64,000 nucleotides of DNA from Leuctra nigra. Taxonomy: Eukaryota; Arthropoda; Insecta; Plecoptera; Leuctridae. The stretch lies in the NCBI GenBank assembly GCA_934045905.1, contig OW203768.1, positions 11,684,316 to 11,748,315 of the forward strand, given 5' to 3'. The translations under genes were made by a program, and so were the position numbers. Of the stretch, positions 13,350 through 28,518 are shown in pieces. The notes beneath the pieces are model-generated. The model had not been told where the DNA came from. It did no database searches and saw only the letters and a program-made list of their open reading frames with translations. Each line of letters begins with the position of its first letter. Within the stretch, counting starts at the first letter, position 1.

Positions 13350-14140
13350 TTCATTTATACCCTGGTATCGTCCATCACCACGACTCAAACAAGAAGCAAA
13401 CACCTTGGAATCAAACCCGGGATATTTGAATACAATCGCGTCTTTACTTGACCCACTGACTTTTGGCAGGTGAAATATTTCCTAACATATTTCACGCGAT
13501 CAAATATACGCATCATCTAATCTCTTCTTTATCACATGATTCACGAGTAAATATTCTCAAACTTTCAGAACTTGTACACATTCGTCAATCAATTCTACTA
13601 ACTAGAAAACAAGTGAATAAGTTAACACATACACGGAAATTGAAAGATAATTGACTGGTTTTCGTAGTTTTTCGATATGTAGTTAGTTAATTTCATCATT
13701 TTCGGCGTGATTGGATGAGAATGAGATTCACTCTCTAAATAATTATAATCTTTATTGAAGTTGTTACGAAACCCTAGCAGATGGTTGTGAGAAGAAGCTG
13801 ATAGATGGAGTGTGTGAACATTTATTGTTGAGAGATTTCTTGAAGTGAATCTTTTTAATTATTCGCAGAGATTTCGTCTCAAATTACTCGTGTTTTTCAC
13901 ATCTTTCCGAGAAATTTGTTTTTAATCGTCTGAGAATAAAGAAATTTACCTGCGTCTCTTCGGATAGTGAGTTTTTACAGAATCAATGGATAGAATTGCA
14001 TGCCAGTTGAAAAAATAAACTATTTATAAAATAATCTATTGATTTTATAAAAATTTGTTGAAGGTAAACAGGAAGTTATCAAGTTGTTATGAAGTCATGC
14101 CAAGTTTGTGTACCACCTGTACCACTATACAATATATATA

Positions 14141-14306
14141 GAGTCTACATAAAAAGGCTCAATTTCTTGGAATATGTGCTTTAGAGCTTTCAAGTATCCG
14201 AAAGTCACAATAATGTGACTTTCAACTTAAAAGTTATAAAAGCGCAGGAATACCCAAAAAATTTGACTTTTTGAGTATTCTATTCCCCTTCTATCGTGTA
14301 CAAATA
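14141..14306. mobile_element. Abundant MITE family, full copy (166 bp)
   Basis: The left end GTCTACATAAAAAGGCTCAA is inverted at the right as a degenerate TTGAGTATTCTATTCCCCTT. Complete ends of this family extend to GAGAGAAGGGGAATAG (left) and CTATTCCCCTTCTCTC (right). No coding capacity. Confidence 0.6.
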
Positions 14307-15087
14307 GTATGTCAGCTGAAAAATTTAGGAATGGACCAAAAGACACAAACATAAGTTTTCTTCATAGATGTTTTTCTAGCAAATTAGTTATCCGAAATAC
14401 AAGATGCTGAATGCTACATTCATTCAACAAATATTTTTAAAGTGCATTGAGAAACGTCGTAAACAGGTATATTAATTTTTTTTTCAAGTTATGTTTATAT
14501 TTTAACGAAGTCAGTAAAATCCGTCCTCTTGTCATATCCAAGATCACAAAACGTTCCATCACGCATGAAAGCAAGTAAACATCACCTACCAATTAAAACG
14601 AACCATCTTCACTGGTGATGTGACATCAAGCGACAAGTCGTCTAGAAACTGTCATACTTGACGCAACATATCTGATCTCGATCACGTCAACAATGTCAGA
14701 GTTCATTTGAATGCCGAGATGTTATGGAAATCGACCCATCGATCATGTGACATGACATTGTTGGTTCTGGAATGTGCGATTTACTCGGAGATAGAATGTG
14801 AATGTTGATTATGATATCACGAAGTAGCTGAGTTTGGAGGTTAGGTCAATGAACACTACAAAGTACAAATAGATTCCAAACATATTTCTACCAAATTCGA
14901 CAAATCTACCCTTACACAGTAATGTTCAACAATTTTATAAACAAATGAAACACCAAAACTACATTTAATGTGGAGATATAGCGAATATAGTCTAAATAAA
15001 AATGCTCTTACTTGGGAATTTAAATGCTAGAAATACGAAGTATGGAATTGATAAAATATTTTGAAAGCTCAAATTGTGTAGGACAAG

Positions 15088-15600
15088 ACAAATATCACGG
15101 TAATTGGAGCCTATTTATGTAGATTCTATTACCCTTCCCTCGTTGCTGAAATATTGACTTTTGATTAGATACTTGAATACAGTTGAAACAAACGCATTAA
15201 TATCACGGTATTTGGAGCCCATTTCTGTAGATTCTACGCCCCTTCCCTCGTTGTTGAAATATTGACTTTTGACTAGTTACTTGAATACTGTTGAAACGCA
15301 TTAATATCACGGTATTTGGAGCCCATTCCTGTAGATTCTATGCCCCTTCCCTCGTTGTTGATATAATGACTTTTGACTATTTACTTGAATACTGTTAAAA
15401 CGCTTTATCACAATATTTGGAGCCCATTTCTGTAGATTCTACGCCCCTTCCCTCGTTGTTGAAATATTGAGTTTTGAGTCTTGACTAGTTACGTTACTTG
15501 AATACTGTTCAAACGCATTATATATCACGATATTTGGAGTCCATTTATGTAGATTCTATTCTCCTTCATTCCTTGTTGAAATATTAGGGATGTTTATAGA
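15088..15600 (+). repeat. Five-unit tandem array (about 101-117 bp) built from a MITE end
   Basis: TATCAC starts units at 15093, 15201, 15305, 15406 and 15523. Each unit contains TTGGAGCCCATTT and GTAGATTCTA followed by CCCTTCCCTCGTTG, which is the right terminus of the abundant MITE family, then a unique segment ending TTGAATACTGTTGAAACGC. Units differ by substitutions and small indels. It ends about 260 bp before the predicted Arl4 TSS. Confidence 0.85.
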
Positions 15601-15854
15601 TAAAATCATATTATTTATATTGTTATGTGTCAGAAATATAGTCACAAAAAGTTTAACCCTACTTTAACAAATCATTTACTTAAAAATACCGTATAAACTA
15701 AATATTTCTATCAACACACGTATATAGTTTAGTAAGTTTATCATACAAAAAAAAACATACGAAAATAGAATCCGACCCGCAGTAGGTCGCGCGCCAAGCG
15801 TCAGAAATCGAAACCTCTCACATTCAGCCAACCAGCGAGCGAGAATCATTCGTT

Positions 15855-15895
15855 CGAATCAGTTTGAATCGAGACACCGTCGCGAACGGACGTGC
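15855..15895 (+). promoter_or_regulatory. Predicted Inr-MTE-DPE core promoter of Arl4
   Basis: TCAGTT at 15859-15864 fits the arthropod initiator TCAKTY, putting A+1 at 15861. Counting from it, +28 to +33 (15888-15893) reads GGACGT, a full match to the DPE consensus RGWYVT at the obligatory spacing. The MTE window +18 to +29 matches CSARCSSAACGS at 9 of 12 positions (CGCGAACGG at its 3' end). No TATA box is visible at -30. The flanks (about 15780-15980) are CpG-richer than the AT-rich surroundings. It lies about 0.8 kb upstream of the Arl4 start codon on the same strand. The motifs are seen; promoter use is inferred. Confidence 0.6.
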
Positions 15896-16627
15896 GCACG
15901 TTCGATGCGCGGCAAACCGTCATAGGTTATCTACACAGGTACCGCAAAACACCTGTGCAGATCTACCTGTTCAGCTCGAGAAATGAGCCACTTTGGATAC
16001 AGTTAGCGAAGAAGATTTTGTGAAAAGGACTTTGGATATCTGTGTGAAATTAGATTCTACGTGTTATGTTTAAAATTAGACAAAGTAATTGAGTGTCTTC
16101 GCAAATCTATTATAGTGAGTGATGTACAGTTGGCAATCTTCCATGAACAACAATCTTTCGCAGACTGATTGTTGAAGAGGTATTCAAAATAGACCCTAGT
16201 TCAACAAGTGCGAAAGAAGTCGAGATAAATACCTTGCGAAGATCATCCTGAGGCGCCGCTACGTTCCGATTGGCTAATCTATCATTTCCATGAGGCAATA
16301 ACCTGGATTTTCGTCTAATACACAGAGAAGATACGCTACATATGTGGGTCATGCAGCGGTAAAACCATCGTATCGAACTAACGTATGCCATCCATTCAAG
16401 ATAGCAAAACGACAAGTGCTTTTTTGTGTTTACTATGAAATCACGGTCTACTTTAACATCCACTGCCATTTGAAGAGCTTCATTCATTTCTGATTCCGCT
16501 CAACAATTTCAATCATCAAAGAGACTTGATTATATATAAACTTGCCTTTTTCATCTTCGAAGCTAGAAAAAGAGGTTGATCTCTGTGTGTTGGACTTTTC
16601 AACTCGGCGTGTGTGCGTGACGTGATT

Positions 16628-19485
<2,858 letters not shown>

Positions 19486-19657
19486 GAGTGTTTTTGAAAG
19501 ACTGATGTTGTGTTTTTTTGTAATGTGATCTTTTTGGACGATTTTGATGATCGGAAGATTCGTGTCGACTTGAGCTCAAGAGGATTATATGGAAGATGTT
19601 TTCGGTGGTGAAAACTGTTGCAATTAATGTGCTGTGAATCTTATCATTTGATTGGGG

Positions 19658-19663
19658 AATAAA
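19658..19663 (+). terminator. Arl4 poly(A) signal AATAAA
   Basis: The canonical hexamer lies 173 nt after the stop codon and is followed within about 25 nt by a T/G-rich stretch (TTTGCTCGTTTGTCC). Predicted 3' UTR is about 19486-19685. No other AATAAA lies between the stop codon and this one. Confidence 0.65.
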
Positions 19664-19788
19664 TGCGGAACAGTTTGCTCGTTTGTCCTTTGAACTTTGT
19701 AACGTTTATCGACTGAAAACCTCACGCGAAACTATAAGAACTGACCTTGATATTTTATTTATTAAAACGTAATACTATTTTGTACCCA

Positions 19789-19980
19789 CTCTTTAGAAGG
19801 AGAATTAAATCTACATAAAAAGTATCAATTTCTTTCAAATGTATTAGAATTGTACCAGAAACCAAAAAAGCTGGTCATTAGCGGACGTTAAATTAAACAT
19901 TTCACAACGTTTGGACGCGTAAATATTCAAGAAACTGAGCCTATTTATGTAGATTACATTCCCCTTCTCTTTGGTACATA
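19789..19980. mobile_element. Abundant MITE family copy downstream of Arl4
   Basis: Left end AAATCTACATAAAAAGTATC, right end GAGCCTATTTATGTAGATTA then CATTCCCCTTCTCTTTGGTAC. It lies just beyond the predicted poly(A) site. Confidence 0.6.
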
Positions 19981-20099
19981 GTTTTTTTTTCGCATTTTTG
20001 CACTAATTTTAAAGTATAGGTAACTTACCTCAGTCTCGATTTTTTTATTTATTTCTTTGGACTATGAAAGTTCCCTGGACAAAGGAGCAAACTCTTCCT

Positions 20100-20345
20100 A
20101 ACCTACGCGGCTATCGTGTATCACGGATCATGTCATTGAACCTCAACGTGGGTGTGTGTGTGCGATTGATTGCCCATCATGTGTATGCGAGAGAGTGCGT
20201 GCCTGCGTACCTGATTAGTACGTCACGTGAGACGGGGTCAAACCATGCGGCTTGGCGGCACAGTCTTTCGATAATCGATAATGAAGCGATTGTTCCGTGT
20301 GGGCTGGTGGAGAGGGTATCGAAATTGTCGAAGCGAATCGCTTTT
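20100..20345. other. GC-richer non-coding patch, possible regulatory element
   Basis: It is less AT-rich than its neighbours and has ATCGATAATG and GTCACGTGA-type motifs. The overlapping open frames on both strands (116 and 103 codons) match no family I recognise. It is 0.6-0.9 kb downstream of Arl4. Confidence 0.25.
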
Positions 20346-20460
20346 CTCGACGTTGTCCGTTTTTTAACCTTGAAGTGTTTATTTCGGTTTTCTACCCTGA
20401 TGGGTGCCCCGTAATCGCTAGGTAGATTTGGCACTTGAATTCTGGCTTCACTCCCATCTG

Positions 20461-20685
20461 TATGAAAAGAGAAGCAGGTAATCCACATATAAAGCTCAAT
20501 ATCTTAGGATTTATGTGTTCTACAACTTTTACGTTGTCAAAAGTCTACTAAAAGGCAAAAAAGCTCAACTATGACTCCAGCTATGTTTTTATAGTGGACA
20601 TTTTACAACTTGAAATATTGTAAAAATGCATATTTTTCCTACATAATGAGCCTTTTTGTTGGATTCTATTTCCCTTCACTCTTCA
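20461..20685. mobile_element. Abundant MITE family, full copy
   Basis: Left end GAAAAGAGAAGCAGGTAATC then CACATATAAAGCTCAA; internal ACAACTTTTACGTTGTCAAA and AGTCTACTAAAA; right end GAGCCTTTTTGTTGGATTCT then ATTTCCCTTCACTC. Confidence 0.65.
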
Positions 20686-20699
20686 TCCAGCCTATTTTG

Positions 20700-23600
20700 C
20701 CTGTTTTTTTTAAATATTTTTGTACCAATTTTCTGCCAATTGAACTACAAGTAGCGTCAACGTAAATTATCACCATTATGAATCACAATCGTCATACATT
20801 TTCAAACTGCAAGCATTGTTATAATAACATTCAAACAATAACAAAGCTATCTGCATATGACTACATTCCGCGCTAATTGTGTTTAAAAAACCCTACTGTG
20901 TCACTCTGTCATTGAAAATGACATTTAATCACTTCCTTCCCATAGAGTTTGTTTTGTTACACAGGACATAGCCGGAAGCATAACACGTAACTCCTACAAT
21001 GTTATTGGAAATCCGCAATGTTTTAATTTTACTAGCATCACACACAAAGCGCCCGCATTCTGTCTAAAACTCTGGAGAAATCAAAGGGGCCTTTGTTTTC
21101 GCAACTTTTCAGTGTAAAGTTCAGAGCGCTTTCGCACGGCTCCGTCACAATGTGCCCCCCCCCCCCCCCCCCCCCCGAAGAACGATTACCCGCATGAGGT
21201 AATATGTAATGAAATCAGGTACCCGGCGACGCATTGTTCTTACGTACACGTGGTGTGGGGTTAAATGTGAGGTTAGGTTCAATGTGTGGATGGGTTACGG
21301 AAATTTACCGGGATTGAGAGCTGTTTATTTTACATGTCAAAGGATAACATTTGTTCTAACCCTACTTTTTACTGCCAAGGTTTGCAACAATTATTTACGA
21401 GAGGAGGTTAATTGAATCAAAATAAAATACTCAAACTGGAATTTTGTTACCCTCTTCTCGTGGTAAGTTGTGAATAATTATTGAAACACACTGCCTAATG
21501 CATCTGCATTATATTTTAAGGATTGACATTTTATAGTGTTTTTCGTTGTCAGTTATCTCAATCTCTTAAATTTTCATAATCTAATTTCCATACAATTTAA
21601 AAATGTAAACGAATTATTTATCATGATGATGTTTGTGTCGTTCGCTTTTGATATTATTAATATGTAGATTTTCGACTTTACCAAAGGTGCTTCAATAATT
21701 ATACTATGTTAATTTAGCTCGCACTTCACTTCCCTATTGTGCTATCATCCAGTCTAAATATATCGATCCATGTCGAGGCGGCTTATCTCAGGTGTACTTT
21801 CAGTCAACGTTTTTGCAACGCTTAGTTAACTACAAGGCGAAAAGAATTAGCAATGTTTTTATGTGGAAGCAAATTTTGTTATAGGAGAGATTGTACTTAA
21901 AAATTTAACATGTTTTTTCGATGTAGTGTAATCGTATACAAAATTAAATTATATTTTACATCAAATTCTGTTGTTTTTGTAAATTTAAATTGGGCAGCGA
22001 AAACAAGAATTTTTGTACTATTCACTAACTAATTTTTTTGCGCAGTTTTTTAAGCTATGCTAGAGCCATATTTGTAATAATCATTTTGTTTTGTAACGCA
22101 TCAAGATTATTTGGCATCACTGTATAATGTTACCTGTTGCAATGATCATGTTGATGTATGTACACATGACCCCTTGACCTCTGATTCTCCTGACCTCTTG
22201 GTGACCCACCTCCTAGATGAATTGACTCGTTGTTGCTGCGTTCTAAATAATATATTTCACGTGTCATGTTGAATTCATATATTGTACAGCGTTTTTATAT
22301 AAGATAAAAGAAAGAATATATCGAAATAAAAATTATAAATGAATTAATTGGTTGTTCTGGTTATTGAGTGGGATTTACCTTGGCTCCAGAATCCTTTAGA
22401 AGTAATTAATAAACATAAACCACTTGGGGTTTTATCATGAATGTATGAATATGTAGGATGGAACTTGTTTTAGAGCAAAGTATTTATAACTATCATAATC
22501 TTATTATAACTTATTTTTAATCAGTTGGCATATCGTAATAGAAGATAAGAAAAACTTCATTTTCAGGTCAACGAAAATGAATACAATTGCTAGTGCGAAA
22601 CTGTTTAGCATGCGTCGTGTTCATTTCATATAAAATTGGAGATAAATTCAATTTTCACATAGAATTTAATGGCAATCCTTTCGAACAAACTAATTGTTCT
22701 GTAGGTTATTCTTCATAATTTTTTAATAGTTGACATTTTAGCCTGTTCGTAAAAGAATTCATAGGTTTTAATTTCGCAGTACTTCCATTTTGACAAAAGC
22801 TTGGAGCCAAAGTACAAGAAAAGTGATGCTAAAAGTAAATGTATACATGAAAACTAAAATATTCTCTTCTTTCCCTCCTATTTCTGCTCGGTTGATTTTA
22901 TCCGATCTAATCAGTGTGTGTACAACATTGCCAGCAGCCACTGAATGTAATTCAAGAGACACTTCTAATTCCACGGCCCCGCAGACCTGTGTAATTATCC
23001 TCTCATTATCTGCTCACGTTACTGCGTGGAATCCGAGGCTGCATTTACACCGCCCACGCACCGCACTGGCCATTACCTGGCTGTCTGTCATGATCATGTT
23101 TCACGCAGTACTTCAGCACCGCAACGTCCACAGAGATTCTCACCATGGTCAAGGTGATTAAGGGTGGTTTTCTAGTGTCTTAGTGCTGGAACTTGGACCT
23201 TAATCGCATTCTGGATTAAAACTAGGTGCGTCAAATCATGGTCGAACTTTAAACGAGCTTTATGTTCATTGGGGTATTCTTGTTGATAATACAAATGGTA
23301 ACAGATGTGACATTTTTGGGGAAAATTTTATCTCAATGTCGTTTTTCCTGTTCAATAGAATAGTTGTTTTTGAAAGTATAGCTGTTCGTGATTTTCAATA
23401 ATTCCCATAGTTCATTCTACACAATTTTTAAAATAACCTGTATTATATCGGGTAATTGTTTGCTCTTTTATATTAGTTTTTTAACTCAGTTATTATTTAT
23501 TTTAGATACATTAAACATCACATAGTCCACAAAGGTCAGAGAGCTCATCTGTGGTATAAATATTATAAATGTATAAGGAAGGACATACATGTTTTAGGAA

Positions 23601-24300
23601 CATAAAAAAATATAAATCAAATAATGAACTAAAAAAAACAAATTATATTATATCGGAATAGACAAAAAATTAAGCCAAAGTTTAAGTCGCAATTTTACTT
23701 GATCTCATTTATTTTGTCCATTTATTTTGTCCAGGTACCAAAACTATAAAATATCGCAAAAAATCATAATCAGCTATTCTGAATGGTGTCAGCAAACTAT
23801 GAATTCTTATAACTTCTTCATATTTTCTGAACAATATTTACAATTGTCACTCATATTTTCCTTCTATTTTCTACTTGCGCCTCTCATCTCCCTACCTCTG
23901 CGTTGGCTAACACACACACATTGATCGCTGGCAATTTACCTCCACATCCATCATGGTCACACATGGCAAGCTACGTCCCCGGTCCCCGGGGGTCACACCA
24001 CATTCCCCGACCCCGGTTCAACTTTCCAAGCACATGTAGTTGCAGCTTTCAAGCGATATTGCGTTATTTTTGCCCAACAGCTGTGTGTGATTGCTGGACT
24101 GTAAAAAATGATCTGCTATTCTATTGTCATGTTTTATGGAAGATTTGAAAAGACCGTCCAAAACTTTGGATTCTGCAAAAGTGTACGTCAAAGATGGAGA
24201 AGTAAGTACCAAAGGGGAATTTTCATTATGTTTTAGTTCTGTTTTTATCTGGAAGATCTCATTTTCATCAACCTTATTTAAATTCACATTATTTTCCATT
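20700..24300. other. Gene-free stretch with a poly(C) tract and a possible conserved non-coding patch
   Basis: Poly(C) of 22 at 21155-21176. 22920-23160 is distinctly GC-richer, includes TCACGTTAC-, CACCGCCCACGC- and CACCATGG-like words, and carries a 123-codon open frame without a recognisable domain. It could be an enhancer or a non-coding exon. Nothing else recognised. Confidence 0.35.
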
Positions 24301-24346
24301 TATCAGCCAAATAGAATCCGCACAAATATACTCCATTTCTTGGATA

Positions 24347-24564
24347 TGTACACTTGGCCAAACAAAACTTGAACGTTCAATAAATCTGATAGGCTGAAAA
24401 TTGTTAGATCGCACCATCAGAAGTCAGTCTAAGCGATCTCATTGTCTCACTCTATTAGGTGACCTCACATTTCAATGATAATAACAAGCTTTGATTGGTT
24501 ATGGGACATGACCAGCAGTCATTCAAATTTGGTCAACGTTCAAGTTTTGTTTGGCCGAGTGTAC
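24347..24564. mobile_element. MITE with GTACACTTGGCCAAA ends, copy 1
   Basis: TIRs of about 30 nt: left TGTACACTTGGCCAAACAAA + ACTTGAACGTT; right AACGTTCAAGTTTTGTTTGG + CCGAGTGTAC. The interior is homologous to the next element in the opposite orientation (TGCTGGTCA, TTGTTAT, ATCA words in order). Confidence 0.75.
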
Positions 24565-24761
24565 CTACACTTGGCCAAAGTAAAAACGGTATTTGAACGG
24601 AACGGATTGGCTGCTGGTCAGGTTCCTTGACAATGATCCTTGTTAGTTGTTATCAATAAAATCAGAGCACATCACTAGTTAGATGATGCGTTAGCACAAC
24701 GTCATGGGATGATGGCATCAACATATTTTTTTAGCCAATCCTTTACTTTGGCCAAGTGTAC
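24565..24761. mobile_element. MITE with GTACACTTGGCCAAA ends, copy 2 (abutting copy 1)
   Basis: Left ACACTTGGCCAAAGTAAA, right TTTACTTTGGCCAAGTGTAC. It shares the outer 15 nt of TIR with copy 1, but the inner TIR (AACGGTATTTGAACG) matches the element at 47291-47508 instead. Confidence 0.75.
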
Positions 24762-25094
24762 AGAGCTACTCAGATTTACAACTTTTACGTTTTGAAAGAG
24801 TTGTGTTTTAATTCACGTAAAAAAACGCGATTATAGTGGAGCCTTTTGCATATATGGCTTATGCCAACTTAAAGCACAGAAACTGTAAAAAAAAAGTGTG
24901 TATTTAAATTTAGCCTTTTATTGTGGTATCAATGACCCATCTTTCGTGGATAGGAATAAAAAACTTCAATATTATTAATATTTTATAATAATTTCTAAGA
25001 AATATTTTTAATAATGAATGCAGAAATGAAATAATTGGCTGTTTTGAAGCCACCTAATTGCGTTATTAGTTCAACTATTGTTTTATTCAGGGAT

Positions 25095-25108
25095 CCCCCC
25101 CCCCCCCC
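25095..25108. repeat. Poly(C), 14 nt, next to a SINE-like patch
   Basis: At 25150-25190 the minus strand reads GACCCGGGTTCGGGAACCTC, a B-box-like motif, so a SINE remnant probably follows. Confidence 0.5.
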
Positions 25109-25339
25109 GACCACTTATCTTGGCTACCGACAGGATATGAGGCTGGATGAATGAGAGGTTCCCGAACCCGGGTCTTCAAGCGAGATCACCGGGGTGGAAA
25201 CATGAGTTTATATCAAAACATCGGTTTATACGCAGACATTGTGATGTGAAGAGCAAAGCTCGAATGTACCTTGTCAAAAGCTAAAACTTCAGTGAGCTCG
25301 GCACAAGCCCTTCGGGCAATGGTTGACATTTCACAATTG

Positions 25340-26130
25340 TTCCACAGGCGTTTCTATTGTTGAGCGAGCGTAGCGAGCGTCACCACGGTACTCTTATGGC
25401 ACTTTCTCTGTGTGTTTTTTTTTTTTTTTTTTGTCCGCACAGCCCAGGTTAAACCGCAAATTCAATCGATCTGAAACTTTGCACTTATGCTAACGTAATC
25501 TATGCGGTCCCTGGGATCGTTTTTGAACGGGCTCCTGTGATTGGTTCAAGTTTAAAAAAAATATCTTTCGATTGGTTGCTCTGCTCAATTTGAAATTTAG
25601 CAAAGTCATTGCAACCAACATTTTACCCAATCATAAAAAGTTTCAGCAAAATTCTCCCATTGGTTTAAATTTGAAACCATTTTTCCTGTGATTTTTGAAA
25701 TTTAAACTAGAACCGATTGACCGACCAACTAAAAACTTTGCATGGTCATTGGTACCAACATTAAAGATATTTTTGCCAATTTCCAGTCTAATCTGTCGTT
25801 ATTTTCAAAAGTTTTTGTAATTCTAGGGACATTTTGCGTGTTGGCTGTCAAATTCACGGCGACTTCGAATCTTCAGTTCAAGGCAAGGTAGTTAGAGCAG
25901 AAAGTTACAAACGAAATGAAACTAATAATGACCGTTCAACAGATTGATCTGATATTGTGTACACACTAATATCATATCATATGAGTGGTCCCAGGTATAT
26001 TTTTTGAACGAGATCCTGTGATTTTTGAAAATTAACAAGGAACCGTTCAATCATAAATGTTTAATCGATCAACTTAAAACTTAGCAAGGTTATTGGGACC
26101 AATATTTTTGGAGATTTTGGAGATATTTAA
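25340..26130. repeat. Dispersed repeat with GAGCGAGCGTAGCGAGCG and GGCACTTTCTCTG signature
   Basis: 25360-25420 has GAGCGAGCGTAGCGAGCGTC, then GGTACTCTTATGGCACTTTC and an 18-T run. The reverse complement of this signature occurs at 8560-8590. Downstream are several diverged tandem pieces with CTGTGATTGGTTCAA / CCGATTGACC / CTGAAACTTTGCA words about 170-250 bp apart. Non-coding. Confidence 0.5.
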
Positions 26131-26149
26131 ATATGTCTGTGACGAAATT

Positions 26150-28140
26150 TAAGAATTATTGGCTTTTAATGCCATTTTCGATTGACATAATTTCGGTTCG
26201 AGGTGTTGCGTGTATCCGTGCTCGCTCATCAACGCGTCACACAGAGCGTTTTCCTAGTTTACAAGTATGTGGTTGTTGGTTTGATTTTTGTAAAAGCTGC
26301 TTGAAGGAAAATTACATTTTAGTGACGTTTATAGAAAATAAGACAACTTCGTAATTTCGCATCTATACGGACAATAGGGGATTGTTATTCCAGTAGATCT
26401 GTAAAATTCAAAGAAAAAAATAATGACAAACACCGTTATCATATAAGTAAAAATTTAAAATTTTCATTCTTGAAATTCAAAATTAAATTTCATTTGACAT
26501 TTTGGCGGGGAAAATGGAATGTGTATTAGTATTTAAAAAATGTGTCATAATTTCTATGTATCAAACAATGGTGTTACCATGGTACTTTGTTGCCATGGCA
26601 AAATAGCAAGAAATGATGTCATTGAAAATCGATTCCTTGAAAACTATTCATCCCACAAAAAAAAAATAACATTTCTAAGTTCATATAAACCTTAAAACTT
26701 TCATAATTTTATAAAATATATATGTTTTTTACCATTATTATATATATACTATACACTTCCCTATTGTAATATATGAGTTTTGAATCATAGGTAAGAATGG
26801 ATGGAGGAAGTGGCCTAATAGTACAAAACTTCAAAGTAATTTGTATCTTGATTCGACGGTGATTCCATTCACTATCAAATATTTAATACAATGTTTCAAA
26901 AACTAATTAATTATTTCACTACATGATTTAGAAACGTGTTTACTTTGTAAATAAACAACAACGCTTTTGGCCACCAAACTGATGAATTCTCTTGTTGATG
27001 TTTTCCAAGATACTTGTAACATGTCAACACATTCTTCTTGCTGCGTAATCAATTTGTGGAAGCTAGAAGAGTCATCCATTCCTCGAATTTGTCTCGAAAC
27101 TCTTCCCGATGACAAAGCCAGGAGGGTCCTGCCAAAATCTATTTTCCACGGCAGAAAACCCTTGGCAGGTTCTAGCATGTTTCCTTGCTGAAATCATCTA
27201 CCTGCATTCCTTTGATATTATGAAAATTATGTGATCGTGATGCGTAGTTAGGAGGAAAAATAGAGAATGTTATGTTTTTTTCTGAAAGATATTTGGTTTT
27301 CGCCGATGTTGCGTCACTGATGACCTTGCCCTAGCCGGGCCTCGAGCCAGGTTCTCCCTCGCAAAACCAATGTCGTGTTACTCTTTTAGCCATCGGGACA
27401 GCTCAGGCGTCACTCATCATTCCCACACTTTTCAGCATCTTCGAACCAAAATAGCAAATCAGATAAAATCAGTTCGGTTTTGAACTTTGCTAATATCTTT
27501 TGTAGACTTGGCCAAAGGGAACGATTCCTTCTCTTTCAGTAGGGTTTCTAAATTCTAATACAAGATGAGACGATAATAATTATTCATGTCTGTTGATCCT
27601 GTTCTCTTTGGAAACTTGAATTTTTATTAGAAAGACGATGATATATCTTCATGAATTCGTAAGATATATTTAAAATCATTTGTTTTGCACATCATCAGAA
27701 AATAACTTTTTTATTAGAAATATTAGTGCAGACATTGTGTAGTATAACTTTTTAAGATTGAATTTGTGCCTTCCATGGTGCAAAATCCTGTGTCCGCATT
27801 TCAAGATTGTGACGACTAATCGACATGTGTGTAAAAGTAAGGATTGGTCCCTCTTTATACAGTTTGTTATTCACGAAATGTTGTAATGGCTAGAGGACTG
27901 CTCCAACCCCAAATTTCACCTCCATATCAACCCAGCCCAACTATTACATAAAACATAAGTCACCTCCCCCTATACAAAACAATCAGAACCTGATTCTGTA
28001 ACTTTCCTCCCAGAGACATCGTGATGTATGTCGATGAGAATACTTCACGTGAACTAGAGACGTGAACTAAGCAGTGACGTAACTACCGGGTGGCTGGGCC
28101 CTCAAATGCCAGGGGTCCTTGGGGCATCACCCAGAAACGG
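26150..28140. other. Non-coding stretch
   Basis: No gene seen. A degenerate tRNA-like patch lies at 27325-27410 (minus strand: GTCCCGATGGCTAAAAGAGT ... GGCTCGAGGCC). A half-site of the foldback family, CCTGATTCTGTAACTTTC, lies at about 27989-28006. Confidence 0.4.
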
Positions 28141-28144
28141 CAAT

Positions 28145-28518
28145 CTGGGTAGCGAGTTTGACCTTGAAGAGTTTTTAATCGATTTTTATTAATATCTTTT
28201 ACCAATGTAATTGTTAACAAAATAAGGCATTGTACGAGTATTCAGAACAGTTCAATGAAAATAATTCCATAGCTTGTAATGGGTTTTTAGATTTACTTTG
28301 TCCTACAGATGTTTAGTGCCCGAAAATTAGTAAAATTATGGCACTAAACATCTGTTGGACAAAATAAAACTAATAACTTATTCCAAACTATGAAATTATT
28401 TTCATTGAACTGTTCTGAATACTCGTACAAAGCCTTATTTTGTTAACAATTTTATTGGTAAAAGATATTGATAAAAATCGATTAAAAAACACTTCGAGGC
28501 CACGCTCACTACGCAGCC
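28145..28518. repeat. Near-perfect 370-bp palindrome (foldback element)
   Basis: Arms of about 160-175 nt pair around a loop near 28321-28340. Inner stem AGATGTTTAGTGCC / GGCACTAAACATCT; outer stem includes TTTTTAATCGATTTTTAT / ATAAAAATCGATTAAAAA. Mismatches and small indels are few. Non-coding MITE-like; a transcript would form a long double-stranded hairpin. Confidence 0.8.

Larger units (their letters stand above)
24311..24870. mobile_element. Abundant MITE family copy interrupted by two other MITEs
   Basis: The left remnant ATAGAATCCGCACAAATATA then CTCCATTTCTTGGATATG (to 24346) and right remnant ACTTTTACGTTTTGAAAGA ... GTGGAGCCTTTTGCATATAT (24780-24860) belong to one copy split by the pair at 24347-24761. 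Confidence 0.5.

Noticed and set aside
15088..15600. CRISPR-like repeat-spacer pattern
   Set aside because: The inter-repeat segments are themselves homologous, so this is a plain tandem array.
22790..23161. 123-codon plus-strand gene
   Set aside because: No domain; kept only as a GC-richer patch of unknown role.
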